DNA of 64,000 nucleotides from Lachnospiraceae bacterium (GCA_910576385.1 CAJTIR010000018.1:1-64000); one strand, 5' to 3'. Numbered from the stretch's first letter, positions 16,676 through 26,102 are shown. The notes: generated by a model from the letters alone, not told the origin. Translations and numbers: made by a program.

Positions 16676-18475
16676 TTATACTAACCAGAGATATTCATAA
16701 GGTCCTAATTGAATATGGTTGTGATAAGACCTCACGCGCCTTCCGGTAATTAAATCCTGCATTTCCCCAGGAAGCCCAAACCAGTCAAATGTCTTGGAAT
16801 CTACCCATTGTTCCCGCTCTGAAAAATTGGCAAGCACCAGCATTTTATCTTCTTTGTGAAAACAAAATACTGTATTGTTTCCGGTATCTACCGGAACTGA
16901 TCGGTAATCAGCGCTAAAATAGTGGCTGGACTTACGAATCTGAATCATCGCTTGTATTTTGGAAAAGATTTGACCCTGAACTGTGCTCAGATCCCCTCGA
17001 TGTTCTGCCGCCTCCCAATCCATGCTTACTCTGTGCAGCCAACGGGAATCCGTGGCATATTCCTGCACATTCTTATAATCCCAGTCATTCCTTTGACCGA
17101 TCTCATCTCCGCTGTAGAGAAGAGGAATCCCTGTATAGGCGATTACCATTGCATGAAGCAGCAAGATCCTCTTAACTGCAAGCTCCACTTTATACATATG
17201 CTTTTCATTCATCGCCTGCTCTAAACCACAGAGAGAAGCAAGGGTGCCGCTGTTTCTTGCATCCTGGGTGATAGGATTGTACTCATAAAGTTCCCCAATG
17301 GCAAAACTTCCTGGATATCTGCCTTCCATAAACTGAATCATATACTGCTTATGCCGTTCTGGGTCAAGCCCCAATTCTTTTAATATTCCATTCTCAAAAC
17401 CCCAGCCAATATCATCATGGCATCTGACATAATTAATCCATGTGCTGCCCTTAGGAATCCCATAATCAATGGATAACGAACGCTCCATCAGCCTTACATC
17501 TCTGGTAGCCAGAGAATTCCATAAAAGAACCATAAACGATGCATTATACATCACATTACATTCCCTGGTCTCGTGATTTCCAAAGTATTTGACAATTTCA
17601 AACGGCTCTACAATGGCTTCCCCAAGGAAAATTACACTTGGACATACCTGCTGTATAATATGATACATCATAGCGATCAGTTTATGTACATTCGGAAGAT
17701 TCATGCAGGAAGTTCCCACTTGTTTCCAAATATATGGTATCGCATCCAGACGGAAAATGTCAACGCCTTTATTGGCAAGCGTCAGCATCACTTCCACAAT
17801 TTTATTAAACACTTGCGGATTGCGGTAATTTAGATCCCATTGAAATTCATAAAACCTCGTCATTACATATTTTTTGATATCTTCATAATAAGTAAAATTC
17901 CCAGGAGCTACTTCTGGAAAAATCTCTGTGAGATTCTTTTCATATTCCTTTGGTATGGTATCATCATCAAACATAAAATACATGTCATCATAATCATGAT
18001 CACCCTCCCGATATTTCTGTACCCAGATATGCTCTTTTGCGGTATGATTTAAGACAAAATCTATACATGTGCGAATCCCTTTTTTCTTTAATAGCTTCAT
18101 CACTCGTTCTAGCTGTTCCATCGTACCGAATTTATCATCCACCATCAAATAATCTGATACGGCATATCCACCATCATTATTGCCATCTCTGGACTTCAAC
18201 AATGGCATAAAATGTACATAGGTAATTCCAAGTTCTGCCAAATAATCAATCCGTTTTTCAAACTCTGTAAGATTGTTGCTGAATTTATCCACATAGAGCA
18301 TCATACCAATCATTTTCTCTGATTGATACCAGGCATTCCCCTCCCGATCTGCCTTTTTCAAGGCAGCGGGACGGGTTTTTTTGGCCTGTTCCATAATAGA
18401 CAGAAGCTGTTCCCATCTATATTGTGTAATTTCATTTGTTCCATAAAGTTCAAAATAGCTGCTTTTTAAATCCAT
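16676..18475 (-). CDS. GH13 subfamily 4 sucrose-active enzyme (amylosucrase-like)
   Basis: A 599-residue cytoplasmic enzyme. Residues 1-90 form an all-alpha N-terminal domain, then a (beta/alpha)8 barrel. Amylosucrase-type signatures: YVHFMPLLKSRDGNNDGGYA, IDFVLNHTAKEHIWV, EFQWDLNYRNPQVF, nucleophile Asp in GVDIFRLDAIPYIWKQ followed by GTSCMNLP, acid/base Glu in IFLGEAIV, and WINYVRCHDDIGWGF with the transition-state Asp. Known members cleave sucrose, releasing fructose and either transferring glucose to an alpha-1,4-glucan or hydrolysing it. Sucrose phosphorylase (GH13_18, about 480 residues) was considered, but length and motifs fit subfamily 4 better. It sits between the ABC permeases and the GH36 gene and would handle the sucrose left after degalactosylation. 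Polymerase versus hydrolase activity cannot be told. Confidence 0.85.
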   Translation of the reverse strand: MDLKSSYFELYGTNEITQYRWEQLLSIMEQAKKTRPAALKKADREGNAWYQSEKMIGMMLYVDKFSNNLTEFEKRIDYLAELGITYVHFMPLLKSRDGNNDGGYAVSDYLMVDDKFGTMEQLERVMKLLKKKGIRTCIDFVLNHTAKEHIWVQKYREGDHDYDDMYFMFDDDTIPKEYEKNLTEIFPEVAPGNFTYYEDIKKYVMTRFYEFQWDLNYRNPQVFNKIVEVMLTLANKGVDIFRLDAIPYIWKQVGTSCMNLPNVHKLIAMMYHIIQQVCPSVIFLGEAIVEPFEIVKYFGNHETRECNVMYNASFMVLLWNSLATRDVRLMERSLSIDYGIPKGSTWINYVRCHDDIGWGFENGILKELGLDPERHKQYMIQFMEGRYPGSFAIGELYEYNPITQDARNSGTLASLCGLEQAMNEKHMYKVELAVKRILLLHAMVIAYTGIPLLYSGDEIGQRNDWDYKNVQEYATDSRWLHRVSMDWEAAEHRGDLSTVQGQIFSKIQAMIQIRKSSHYFSADYRSVPVDTGNNTVFCFHKEDKMLVLANFSEREQWVDSKTFDWFGLPGEMQDLITGRRVRSYHNHIQLGPYEYLWLV

Positions 18476-18500
18476 ACCTTTTATTCCCTTATTACTGTTT

Positions 18501-19361
18501 CTATTTTACTGCTCCATTCACAACGCCATTGATAATCTGTTTCTGGCATATAATATAGAAAATAAGTATTGGCAAAAGTGCCAGTAAATATGAGGCAAAT
18601 GCAAGATTATAATTGGTTCCGAACTGAGACTGGAAATTGAGCTGTGCCAGCGGCAGTGTATTTACATCACTGCCAGACATAATAACCAGAGGCGTCATTA
18701 CATCATTCCAAGTACTCATCGCTGTTAAAACGGCAACCGTTGCATGCATCGGCTTCATATTTGGAAAAATAATTTTCCAGTAAGTCTGCCAGACGCCGGC
18801 CCCATCGACACAGGCTGCTTCCTCTAAGGCGATGGGAATATTTCTTAAATAACCAGAATATAACAATACATTCATCGGCATAAAGAATACCACATATAAC
18901 AGGATTACGCCAGCCCGATTTGCCAATCCTAACTGAGAAGTCTGTTTTACCAGAGGCATCATCAGCACTGCAAAAGGCACAAACATACCGCTTACAATAT
19001 AAAAATAGGAAGTCTGAAATATTTTATGTCTTGCCATTTTACGGCCGATTACATACCCTGCAAGGGAATGCAGCAGAATACAGATAATCACCGTCACGCC
19101 TGTAAGCAGTAAACTGTTTCCCAGAGAACGCCAGAAATCAGTAACTCTCATGGCCTCCACAAAATTGTCAAAATTCCAGTTTGCCGGAAATCCCAAGGCG
19201 CCCGCCACATCATTTGTCATCTCGGAAGGCTTTTTAAAAGCGATAATAATTGTCATATAAAGCGGAAATAAGATAGTCAGGCATCCAATTGCCAGCAGTA
19301 CATTGATTACATTGTTGACAGCCTTTCCGCCGACTGCCCCTTCACGACCCTTTTTATCCAT
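18501..19361 (-). CDS. Sugar ABC transporter permease (MalG/MsmG type)
   Basis: A 286-residue inner-membrane permease with six predicted helices and the MalG-type EAA loop (EEAACVDGAGVWQTYWKIIF followed by PNMKP) that docks the ATPase. It pairs with the MalF-type permease just upstream; the two genes share base 19361 (stop/start overlap) and must be co-translated. No ATPase is encoded here, which is common for carbohydrate-uptake type 1 systems that share an MsmK-like ATPase encoded elsewhere. Substrate by context: raffinose-family oligosaccharides. Confidence 0.93.
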   Translation of the reverse strand: MDKKGREGAVGGKAVNNVINVLLAIGCLTILFPLYMTIIIAFKKPSEMTNDVAGALGFPANWNFDNFVEAMRVTDFWRSLGNSLLLTGVTVIICILLHSLAGYVIGRKMARHKIFQTSYFYIVSGMFVPFAVLMMPLVKQTSQLGLANRAGVILLYVVFFMPMNVLLYSGYLRNIPIALEEAACVDGAGVWQTYWKIIFPNMKPMHATVAVLTAMSTWNDVMTPLVIMSGSDVNTLPLAQLNFQSQFGTNYNLAFASYLLALLPILIFYIICQKQIINGVVNGAVK

Positions 19362-20254
19362 TATAACTGCTCCTCCTTTCCACCTAAGAACTTCATCTGC
19401 AGGAACGAAATTATTACAATTACAAGAAAGAATACAAATGCATTTGCACTCTGGAATCCAAACTGTCCGCCGCTCATACCATTGTTATAAATCAAATATG
19501 AAATGGATTCGGTACTCTGGGAAGGACCGCCCTTTGTCAATGACATAATTTGATCAAATACCATCAAGGCATTTTTCATACACAGCACCAGGTTGATAGT
19601 AAAGAACGGAAGAATCAGAGGGAATGTCAAGTTCCAGAATTTCTTCCAGCCGCTGACTCCGTCAATCATACCAGCTTCATATACCTCTGCTGGAACAGTC
19701 TGCAGTCCAGAGATATAGATAATCGTGTTCATGGCAATTCCCTGCCAGGCTCCGACAATCACAATGGCAATCCAAGCCGTTTTACTGCTTGCAAGCAAAC
19801 TATTCTGCAGAAATCCGATTCCGGTTGCCTCGCCCACTGCTGGAAGAATGTATGTAAAGATAAAGCTGAAAATATAACCAACAACCAATCCTCCAAGGAT
19901 ATTGGGCACAAAGTAGATTCCTCTCAGTGCACTTTTGGCTCTGATTTCACGGTTCAAGCCCAGCGCCAGAATCAGGCTGATCACATTGACTGCAATCGTC
20001 ATAACCACCGCATACTTAAAGGTAAACAAATATGATTTTCCGACACGCAAATCAGAAAATAAATCAGCAAAATTTCGCAGTCCTACAAAATCATAATCAC
20101 CATATCCTCTGTAGTTGGTAAGCCCATAATAAAAACCTTTCAGCAGAGGAAGTGTATTAAAACAGAAGAATAAGATCAGCACAGGAATTAACATTCCAAG
20201 AAAAATCTTATCATTTTTTGTCCATGCTTTATCTCTCTTGCCGCTACTTTCCAT
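19361..20254 (-). CDS. Sugar ABC transporter permease (MalF/MsmF type)
   Basis: A 297-residue membrane protein with six helices. The first helix (FLGMLIPVLILFFCFNTLPL) and the EAA loop (EVYEAGMIDGVSGWKKFWNL) identify the MalF-type half of a carbohydrate-uptake-1 importer. It begins 3 bases after the binding-protein stop (20258) and overlaps the MalG-type gene by one base. It would form the membrane channel with that partner, delivering an alpha-galactoside to the GH36 enzyme. Confidence 0.93.
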   Translation of the reverse strand: MESSGKRDKAWTKNDKIFLGMLIPVLILFFCFNTLPLLKGFYYGLTNYRGYGDYDFVGLRNFADLFSDLRVGKSYLFTFKYAVVMTIAVNVISLILALGLNREIRAKSALRGIYFVPNILGGLVVGYIFSFIFTYILPAVGEATGIGFLQNSLLASSKTAWIAIVIVGAWQGIAMNTIIYISGLQTVPAEVYEAGMIDGVSGWKKFWNLTFPLILPFFTINLVLCMKNALMVFDQIMSLTKGGPSQSTESISYLIYNNGMSGGQFGFQSANAFVFFLVIVIISFLQMKFLGGKEEQL

Positions 20255-20257
20255 GTT

Positions 20258-21550
20258 CTATTCCCCCTTTTTTTGATATTCTTTTACTTTTCGGATAATG
20301 TCTTTATTATATCGAACCCATTCTTTATCAAATCTTGTCAGGAAAGTGTCTAAAGAATTTTCCCCATCATCAAACAAATAGGTCTGAATCATGGCGTCTA
20401 CTGCCATCTCGCTTGGATAATGGTGATCCTGGTAATCAGCTACAATTCCATTGTCAATATAATCTTTCATTCCTTCTAGTTCTGACGCAATCTCAAAGTC
20501 GCCTTTCTTACAGGGAACTGCACTCTGATCATTGAGATATTCCTGAACATTTTCATCTTCTAAAAGGAAACGCAATACTTCATAAGCCTCTTCTTTATGT
20601 TCACAGTCTTCCATCACGCTGAACATTAAATCGTTTCCTGAATTTAAAATATTCTCTTCGGCATTGCTGCTTGCAGGAAATACAAAAGAGTCAATATTCA
20701 TCTCAGGATTCACAGATTTTATCTGAGGAATCGCATAATTTCCTATCACATACATTGCCGACTGACCTCTGGCAAACGCGGTACAGGCATCATTATAACT
20801 ATAAGCAACCGGATTCGGCTGGCCATACTTTAGCAATTCTTTGTCTTTCTGGGCAATTTCCCTGTAAGCCTCGCTAAAAGTAGCATTGCCGCTGTTTACC
20901 TGATAGGCAATATCTGTATCACAGAGATTTACGGCGATCGCATTCCAAGGCGCTAAGCAAGTCCAGATATCTTTGTAGCCAAAATACAACGGCTGTATGC
21001 CCTCCGCCTGTATGCTGTCACAGAGACTTAAGAATTCTTCCCATGTGGTGGGAATGCTCCAGTTATGTTCCTCAAACAGATCTTTGTTGTAGAGAACGCC
21101 CGCCGCATTCGCCATATAGGGCACTGCATAAACACCATCCTGCGGAACATACTCGAGTTCCTTATTGGTCGCAAGGTAATTCTCTTTAATACCATCCAGA
21201 CCGTCAAAATCAGAGATATCCATCAGCATATTGGCATCCAGGAAATTGGAGTAATTGATATCGCCTCCAATCCCGATAATATCAGGATTATTTTCGCGAA
21301 TAAACCTGGTCTTTAAAATTACCATCGCATCATTGGGTGAATCAATCACCAATTCAATATCATCATGAGAGGCATTAAATTTCTCCTCTAACGCCTCAAA
21401 TACATCCACTGCCTCCGGTTTGTAGTGAACAAGCTCGATCACAACTTTTCCGTCTGCCCCTTCCTTTTTGCCGCAGCCGCCAAGCAGAAGTCCTGAGACA
21501 GTTGTTACAGCAAGGAATAATGCCATTATTTTTCTCTTTCTCCTTGTCAT
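20258..21550 (-). CDS. Extracellular sugar-binding lipoprotein of the ABC importer
   Basis: A 430-residue cluster-B (SBP_bac_1) binding protein. The N-terminus MTRRKRKIMALFLAVTTVSG runs into the lipobox LLLGGC (Cys about residue 26), so it is lipid-anchored outside the membrane. The mature part has the family's NDAMVILKTRF, GIGGDINYSNF, AVPYMANAAGVLYNKDLFEE and ARGQSAMYVIGNYAI motifs. First gene of its transcription unit, behind AAGGAGG and a promoter/operator at 21569-21640. It delivers substrate to the two permeases downstream. Confidence 0.93.
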   Translation of the reverse strand: MTRRKRKIMALFLAVTTVSGLLLGGCGKKEGADGKVVIELVHYKPEAVDVFEALEEKFNASHDDIELVIDSPNDAMVILKTRFIRENNPDIIGIGGDINYSNFLDANMLMDISDFDGLDGIKENYLATNKELEYVPQDGVYAVPYMANAAGVLYNKDLFEEHNWSIPTTWEEFLSLCDSIQAEGIQPLYFGYKDIWTCLAPWNAIAVNLCDTDIAYQVNSGNATFSEAYREIAQKDKELLKYGQPNPVAYSYNDACTAFARGQSAMYVIGNYAIPQIKSVNPEMNIDSFVFPASSNAEENILNSGNDLMFSVMEDCEHKEEAYEVLRFLLEDENVQEYLNDQSAVPCKKGDFEIASELEGMKDYIDNGIVADYQDHHYPSEMAVDAMIQTYLFDDGENSLDTFLTRFDKEWVRYNKDIIRKVKEYQKKGE

Positions 21551-21568
21551 TTTTTACCTCCTTGTCTT

Positions 21569-21591
21569 TTTTAACAATTATTTTGTTAAAA
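21569..21591. promoter_or_regulatory. Inverted-repeat operator upstream of the sugar-binding protein gene
   Basis: TTTTAACAA-ttatt-TTGTTAAAA is a perfect 9-bp inverted repeat, 19-41 bases upstream of the ATG and just downstream of the predicted promoter. This is where a LacI repressor would block transcription. The neighbouring LacI regulator (21765-22784) is the natural candidate. Confidence 0.6.
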
Positions 21592-21611
21592 CCTTGCTTT
21601 TTGTATGCTTT

Positions 21612-21640
21612 ATTTTATTTAGTTATGTTTTGTTTTGCAA
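21612..21640 (-). promoter_or_regulatory. Predicted sigma-A promoter of the sugar ABC/GH unit
   Basis: On the minus strand: -35 TTGCAA (21635-21640), 17-bp spacer, -10 TAAAAT (21612-21617). Transcription would start near 21605, so the inverted repeat at 21569-21591 would lie just inside the transcript. Confidence 0.5.
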
Positions 21641-21706
21641 TATATTATGTACACAACCAACTTTATATACAAATTCTATGCCTGTTTTATGTATATTATT
21701 AATAAA

Positions 21707-21740
21707 AAATGACCTTGCTGCATTTGCAACAAAGTCATCT
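21707..21740 (-). terminator. Terminator after the LacI regulator gene
   Basis: On the minus strand GATGACTTTGTTGC-aaat-GCAGCAAGGTCAT forms a stem with one or two mismatches, followed by TTTTTTATT. It lies 25 bases after the LacI stop and separates the fructokinase-lacI unit from the ABC/GH unit. Confidence 0.6.
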
Positions 21741-21764
21741 TTTGTAACGTTTGCGAAAATCCTC

Positions 21765-22784
21765 TCAGATATGAGGAGAATTAATATTTTTCACACTCTC
21801 CCGCACAATCAATTCCACAGGAAGTTTAAAGGATGTGGCAATCACTTCCTCGCCTCGAATGCGCTGCATTAGGAGCTTCACCGCTTCTTCTCCCTTTTCC
21901 TCCACAGACTGGCGGATGGTTGTAAGCATTGGCCTGCTCATTCTGGCATAGAGATTATCATCAAATCCAGCCACAGAAATATCTTCTGGTACACTCAACC
22001 CCTCCTCAAAGAAACGATTTACCGTTTCATTTGCCAGCAGATCAGACACCACAAACACAGCCGTATACCCCTCCTGTTTTGCCTGCAGCGCAAAATTACG
22101 AATCGCCTCCCTTCTCAAGTTGCGCTCATCTGGAAGATAATAGTAATCTTCGCTGTTATACTTTATTCCATAACCTTCCAGTGCATCACAATACCCTCGA
22201 AAACGCTCAAACGTACTGGAAATTGGATTTTTGCGATCGCAGAAAAAGGCAATCTTGCGATGTCCCTGTTTTAAAATAAATTCTGTCATCTCCTTGCCGC
22301 CCTCATAATCGGCAATCCCCACATTGTCATATTCTCCTTCTCCGCAATCTATAAATACCACTGGTTTGCCCACTTTTGCTGAAAAGTTCTGGCACTCCCA
22401 AGGGTCGACGCCAACCACTATTCCGCCCTGAATATTGCGAGCCTGCAGTTTATGAAAAATATCCTCCTGTTTTTGGGGGATTCCACAAACTGGATAGGCC
22501 CCAAACTCTTTAAGCTTGACACAAATCGCATTTAAAAGCTCTGAACAAAACGGATCCATGATCACATTTTCCTTGGAACGCAGATAAAAATCTACAGATA
22601 TCAACTTTAATGCCTTGCTGTGATCTTCCTGACGAATGGTTCTGTGAAACTGATACTGAACCAAAGCCTCCTCTATTCTCTGCCTTGTAGCAGGAGACAT
22701 CTTCTCGGTATGGCCATTGACGACATTGGAAACTGTTGTCGGACTAATCCCCAGAATGGATGCCAGTTCTTTAATTGTAATCAT
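21765..22784 (-). CDS. LacI-family regulator of the raffinose/sucrose locus
   Basis: A 339-residue LacI/GalR repressor. The helix-turn-helix is at the very N-terminus (ITIKELASILGISPTTVSNV, residues 2-21). The effector domain carries VVGVDPWECQ, FIDCGEGEYDNVGIADYEGG and ISVAGFDDNLYARMSRPMLT. It starts 15 bases after the fructokinase stop, so the two are co-transcribed. By position it should control the ABC/GH unit through the inverted repeat at 21569-21591, and perhaps its own promoter. The effector sugar is unknown. Confidence 0.92.
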   Translation of the reverse strand: MITIKELASILGISPTTVSNVVNGHTEKMSPATRQRIEEALVQYQFHRTIRQEDHSKALKLISVDFYLRSKENVIMDPFCSELLNAICVKLKEFGAYPVCGIPQKQEDIFHKLQARNIQGGIVVGVDPWECQNFSAKVGKPVVFIDCGEGEYDNVGIADYEGGKEMTEFILKQGHRKIAFFCDRKNPISSTFERFRGYCDALEGYGIKYNSEDYYYLPDERNLRREAIRNFALQAKQEGYTAVFVVSDLLANETVNRFFEEGLSVPEDISVAGFDDNLYARMSRPMLTTIRQSVEEKGEEAVKLLMQRIRGEEVIATSFKLPVELIVRESVKNINSPHI

Positions 22785-22798
22785 ATTCGCTCCCCGAT

Positions 22799-23773
22799 TT
22801 ACGTATTTTCTTCAATCATTTTCCATACCTCATCTATCGTCGGCATTGAGCGGATTGCACCTTTTTTCGTTGTCACCAGATAGGCGGCGGCATTTGCAAA
22901 GATCAGCATCTGTTTTAAATCATCTTCTGTCAGTTCGTCGATATTGCGCTCTAAGAGATTATGCAGAATACTTCCGCAAAAGGTATCTCCCGCCCCGGTG
23001 GTCTCAATCGTTCCCCCCAGCTTAAAACTTGGCTGATACACTATCATATCTTTATAAAACGCATAGCTGCCCTTTGCTCCCGCTGTCACCAACAGCAGCT
23101 TTACTGGAAACCGGTCTCTTAATATTTGTGCACCCTTCTCAATCTCTTTCTCCCCAGTGAGAAATTCCACTTCCTCCTCAGAGATCTTACACACATCAGC
23201 CTGACTCAAACCATACTCCATCTTTTCTTTCGCTGTCTGTAAATCCTTCCACAATGGAATCCGCAGATTAGGGTCAAAAGAAATCAAAACCCCTGCTTCT
23301 TTGGCGGCATTGACTGCTTTCTCGGTGGCACGGCACACACCTTCAGCGGTCATCGAAAGCGTGCCAAAATGAAAGATATGGCTATTTTTCACTTGTTCTT
23401 CCTCTACCTGCGTCTCAGTAAGCATCATATCAGCTCCTGGATTTCGGTAAAATGCAAAATCACGATCTCCATTTTCAAAAGTTTTGACAAAGGCAAGGGT
23501 AGTATTTACCTCCTCATCAAAACACAGTCCATCCATACCAATCTTTAAATCTGCCAAAGTATCACGCAAAAGATCTCCAAACTGATCTTTTCCCACTTTG
23601 CCAATAAAATTTGTCGTCCTGCCGCATTGATTGAGCATGGCCAGCACATTGCAGGGCGCTCCGCCTGGATTTGCCTCCAACAAAGAATTTCCTTGATCAG
23701 AAGTCCCTGTATAGGTAAAATCAATCAATAATTCTCCCAATGCGGTTACATCATATTTTTTCATACTCCACAT
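22799..23773 (-). CDS. PfkB-family fructokinase
   Basis: A 324-residue ribokinase-fold sugar kinase. The substrate-binding motif NPGGAPCNVLAMLNQCG (about residues 30-46) and the C-terminal anion-hole motif TTGAGDTFCGSIL (catalytic Asp about residue 258) are present. The GGAPCNV signature is typical of fructokinases (ScrK). It would phosphorylate the fructose released by the GH13_4 enzyme, feeding glycolysis. First gene of the unit with lacI; ATG 23773 follows GAAAGGATGTGG. Confidence 0.88.
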   Translation of the reverse strand: MWSMKKYDVTALGELLIDFTYTGTSDQGNSLLEANPGGAPCNVLAMLNQCGRTTNFIGKVGKDQFGDLLRDTLADLKIGMDGLCFDEEVNTTLAFVKTFENGDRDFAFYRNPGADMMLTETQVEEEQVKNSHIFHFGTLSMTAEGVCRATEKAVNAAKEAGVLISFDPNLRIPLWKDLQTAKEKMEYGLSQADVCKISEEEVEFLTGEKEIEKGAQILRDRFPVKLLLVTAGAKGSYAFYKDMIVYQPSFKLGGTIETTGAGDTFCGSILHNLLERNIDELTEDDLKQMLIFANAAAYLVTTKKGAIRSMPTIDEVWKMIEENT

Positions 23774-23823
23774 CCTTTCTGACGCCTTAAAAACTTTTAT
23801 TTCTTCTGCTTGTATATTGGTCT

Positions 23824-23854
23824 ATTGTAACAAAAAACGGATGGAATGTCATCC
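23824..23854 (-). promoter_or_regulatory. Predicted promoter and overlapping inverted repeat before fructokinase
   Basis: Minus strand: -35 ATGACA (23847-23852), 17-bp spacer, -10 TACAAT (23824-23829). GGATG-gaatgt-CATCC (23839-23854) overlaps the -35 and could be a repressor site. Confidence 0.4.
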
Positions 23855-24000
23855 ATTTTCTGCTGATTTTATCTGATCACAACAAGAACTCGGAAAGTAT
23901 TTTTATCGATTAGAAAAAACTCACAAACGTATTGCCAACTAAACTGTAAAAGTGATAACATGACTATACAACTATTGTGTACATAGGAAAGGAGAACATT

Positions 24001-25407
24001 ATGAAAAAATTTGTCTGCACTGTCTGCGGATATATCTATGAAGGGGAAAATGCGCCTAAAGAATGTCCCGTCTGCCATCAGCCTGGCGAAAAATTCAGAG
24101 AAGAGGCAGCAGAAAATAAAGATACGAACGATATCACTTTAAATCCCCCCGAAATAAAACAACCAACTGAAGCTTCCTCTTTGGATTTAAATTATGATAA
24201 AAATTTCTACCGCACTGACCGCTCCTGCCGCTATATGGAAGAAATTCATCAGATGGCTGTCACTGGAACCAGCATCAGCGGCGCTATGGGGACACAGATG
24301 CAGATGCCAAGCTGGGATGATATTCTGCTCTTGGGCGCGCAGTTAAACCCTGCCCCACTAGAGGAAGATGCTCCTGTCACCACCATGACTGTGATTGGAA
24401 AACATGCCAAGAAGCCGATGATTCTGCAAAATCCGGTCTATATCTCACATATGTCATTCGGTGCATTATCCAGAGAGATTAAAGTTGCCCTGGCCAAAGG
24501 TTCTGCTATGGCTAAGACTGCTATGTGCAGCGGAGAAGGCGGTATTCTGCCGGAAGAACGAGCCGCTTCTTATAAATACATATTTGAATATATCCCCAAT
24601 AAATACAGTGTCACAGATGAAAATCTGCGTGCTGCAGACGCGATTGAAATTAAAATCGGGCAGGGCACAAAACCTGGCATGGGCGGACATCTGCCCGGTG
24701 AAAAGGTGACGGCAGAAATCGCAGAACTTCGCGGAAAAAAACAGGGCGAAGATGTACAAAGCCCCAGCAAATTTCCAGAACTTAACTCCAAAGACGATTT
24801 AAAAGATATGGTGACAATGCTGCGAAACCGCTCTGACGGCAGACCGATTGGCATTAAAATTGCTGCCGGACGCATAGAAAGAGACTTAGAATACTGTGTC
24901 TACGCCAACCCTGATTTCATCACGATTGACGGCAGAGGCGGCGCTACTGGCTCTAGCCCCTTGTTCCTGCGGGAAGCTACCACTGTCCCAACAATCTATG
25001 CCCTGCACCGTGCCAGAAAATATCTGAATTCTGTACATTCTGATATCTCCCTGGTGATTACTGGAGGGCTGCGCGTTTCTGCAGACGCCGCAAAAGCGCT
25101 CGCTATGGGTGCAGACGCTGTGGCTGTGGCCAGTGCAGCCTTGATTGCAGCAGCCTGCCAGCAGTATCGAATCTGTGGTTCCGGCAACTGCCCTGTCGGT
25201 ATTGCCACACAAGATTCAAAACTCAGAAAACGGCTCAAAGTAGAACAATCTGCACAGAGAGTGGCTAATTATCTGAATGTAACCTTGGAAGAGTTAAAGA
25301 CCTTTGCACGGATTACCGGACATTCTTCTGTACACGATTTAACTGTGGATGATTTGGTGACGATAAATAGAGAGATTTCAGAATTTACAGATATTCGGCA
25401 TGCATAA
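24001..25407 (+). CDS. Rubredoxin-domain glutamate synthase-like FMN protein
   Basis: A 468-residue protein. Residues 1-32 form a rubredoxin-type iron site ([10 protein letters not shown] ... CPVC). After a linker, residues 70-468 are the FMN-binding barrel of the large glutamate synthase subunit ([66 protein letters not shown]). The 3Fe-4S cysteine cluster is [18 protein letters not shown]. There is no glutamine amidotransferase domain, so like archaeal-type GltB it cannot use glutamine by itself. The rubredoxin head may bring electrons to the FeS/FMN centre. True glutamate synthesis is uncertain. ATG 24001 follows GGAAAGGAG; an in-frame upstream start at 23977 is less likely. It is divergent from the fructokinase gene and monocistronic. 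Confidence 0.88.
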   Translation: MKKFVCTVCGYIYEGENAPKECPVCHQPGEKFREEAAENKDTNDITLNPPEIKQPTEASSLDLNYDKNFYRTDRSCRYMEEIHQMAVTGTSISGAMGTQMQMPSWDDILLLGAQLNPAPLEEDAPVTTMTVIGKHAKKPMILQNPVYISHMSFGALSREIKVALAKGSAMAKTAMCSGEGGILPEERAASYKYIFEYIPNKYSVTDENLRAADAIEIKIGQGTKPGMGGHLPGEKVTAEIAELRGKKQGEDVQSPSKFPELNSKDDLKDMVTMLRNRSDGRPIGIKIAAGRIERDLEYCVYANPDFITIDGRGGATGSSPLFLREATTVPTIYALHRARKYLNSVHSDISLVITGGLRVSADAAKALAMGADAVAVASAALIAAACQQYRICGSGNCPVGIATQDSKLRKRLKVEQSAQRVANYLNVTLEELKTFARITGHSSVHDLTVDDLVTINREISEFTDIRHA

Positions 25408-25513
25408 GCCAAATACCACATAACAGGCTGACGGGATATCATAACTTCATTTCATGCAGCCGTTTGGACTTTGATTTGTTTGGCATCCTTATCCCTACAT
25501 TTAGCCTTACATT

Positions 25514-25559
25514 AAGAAAAGCAGGACTGCACATTACTATGATTCCTGCTTTTCTTTTT
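25514..25559. terminator. Terminator after the rubredoxin-GltS gene
   Basis: AAGAAAAGCAGGA / TCCTGCTTTTCTT, a 13-bp perfect stem, followed by TTT. A-rich on the other side, so it could also end minus-strand transcription from the small gene at 25787. Confidence 0.75.
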
Positions 25560-25604
25560 AGTCTTATAAAAATTTTTACAATATCATGAATCGTATCTGC
25601 CTTA

Positions 25605-25787
25605 CTACTGTTTACTGATTTCCAAATCCTCTGTGGAAATTCCCAGCATTTGCAGCTCTGCCCTTGCTATCTTCTCCTGATACTCCACTTCTTCCTGTCC
25701 ATGTTTTTTAATGCGCTGGATATTCACATATTTCTCAATAGCAACTCTTTTCATTTCCTGCTCGTTCATTTGTTCCAAAACCTCCAT
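25605..25787 (-). CDS. Small hypothetical protein (60 aa)
   Basis: ATG at 25787 follows AAAGGAGAATAGGAAA, a strong ribosome site. The 60-residue product is charged and predicted all-helical (MNEQEMKRVAIEKYVNIQRI, then EYQEKIARAELQMLGI), with no Cys and no membrane segment. Composition and start signal support a real gene. I do not recognise a family. It stands alone between the GltS-like gene and efp. Confidence 0.6.
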   Translation of the reverse strand: MEVLEQMNEQEMKRVAIEKYVNIQRIKKHGQEEVEYQEKIARAELQMLGISTEDLEISKQ

Positions 25788-26102
25788 TTTCCTATTCTCC
25801 TTTCGGTTTATCAGATTTACTATCTCATCTGATCATACTATTACAGCATATTTTACTTATCATTTCTAAACTATTCTTTTGAAATTTTTTACTCCACACA
25901 TTTCAGTCAAATAAAGACGAGAATATCCCCTCGCCTCCTATTTGAATTCTTGTTATGTTGATTAGCATGTAGAAGTAGCTGCACACTAATTACTTAGCGC
26001 GCAGCCCCTTTTTGTACAAGATGTCTATGCTGCCAAAGGCAGCAAGACCTTTTGGCACTATAAGATCGGCTATTAGAAAAATAGGGAAACTCAAAAAATT
26101 AT
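25788..26102. other. Non-coding gap before efp's 3' end
   Basis: AT-rich with a few GC-richer blocks (GCGCGCAGCCCC at about 26,000; TGCTGCCAAAGGCAGCA at about 26,030, a 6-bp stem). No gene, tRNA or convincing terminator seen. Confidence 0.4.

Noticed and set aside
16676-18475. Sucrose phosphorylase (gtfA) as identity of the GH13 gene
   Set aside because: The protein is about 120 residues too long, has an N-terminal helical domain, and its barrel motifs fit amylosucrase-type GH13_4.
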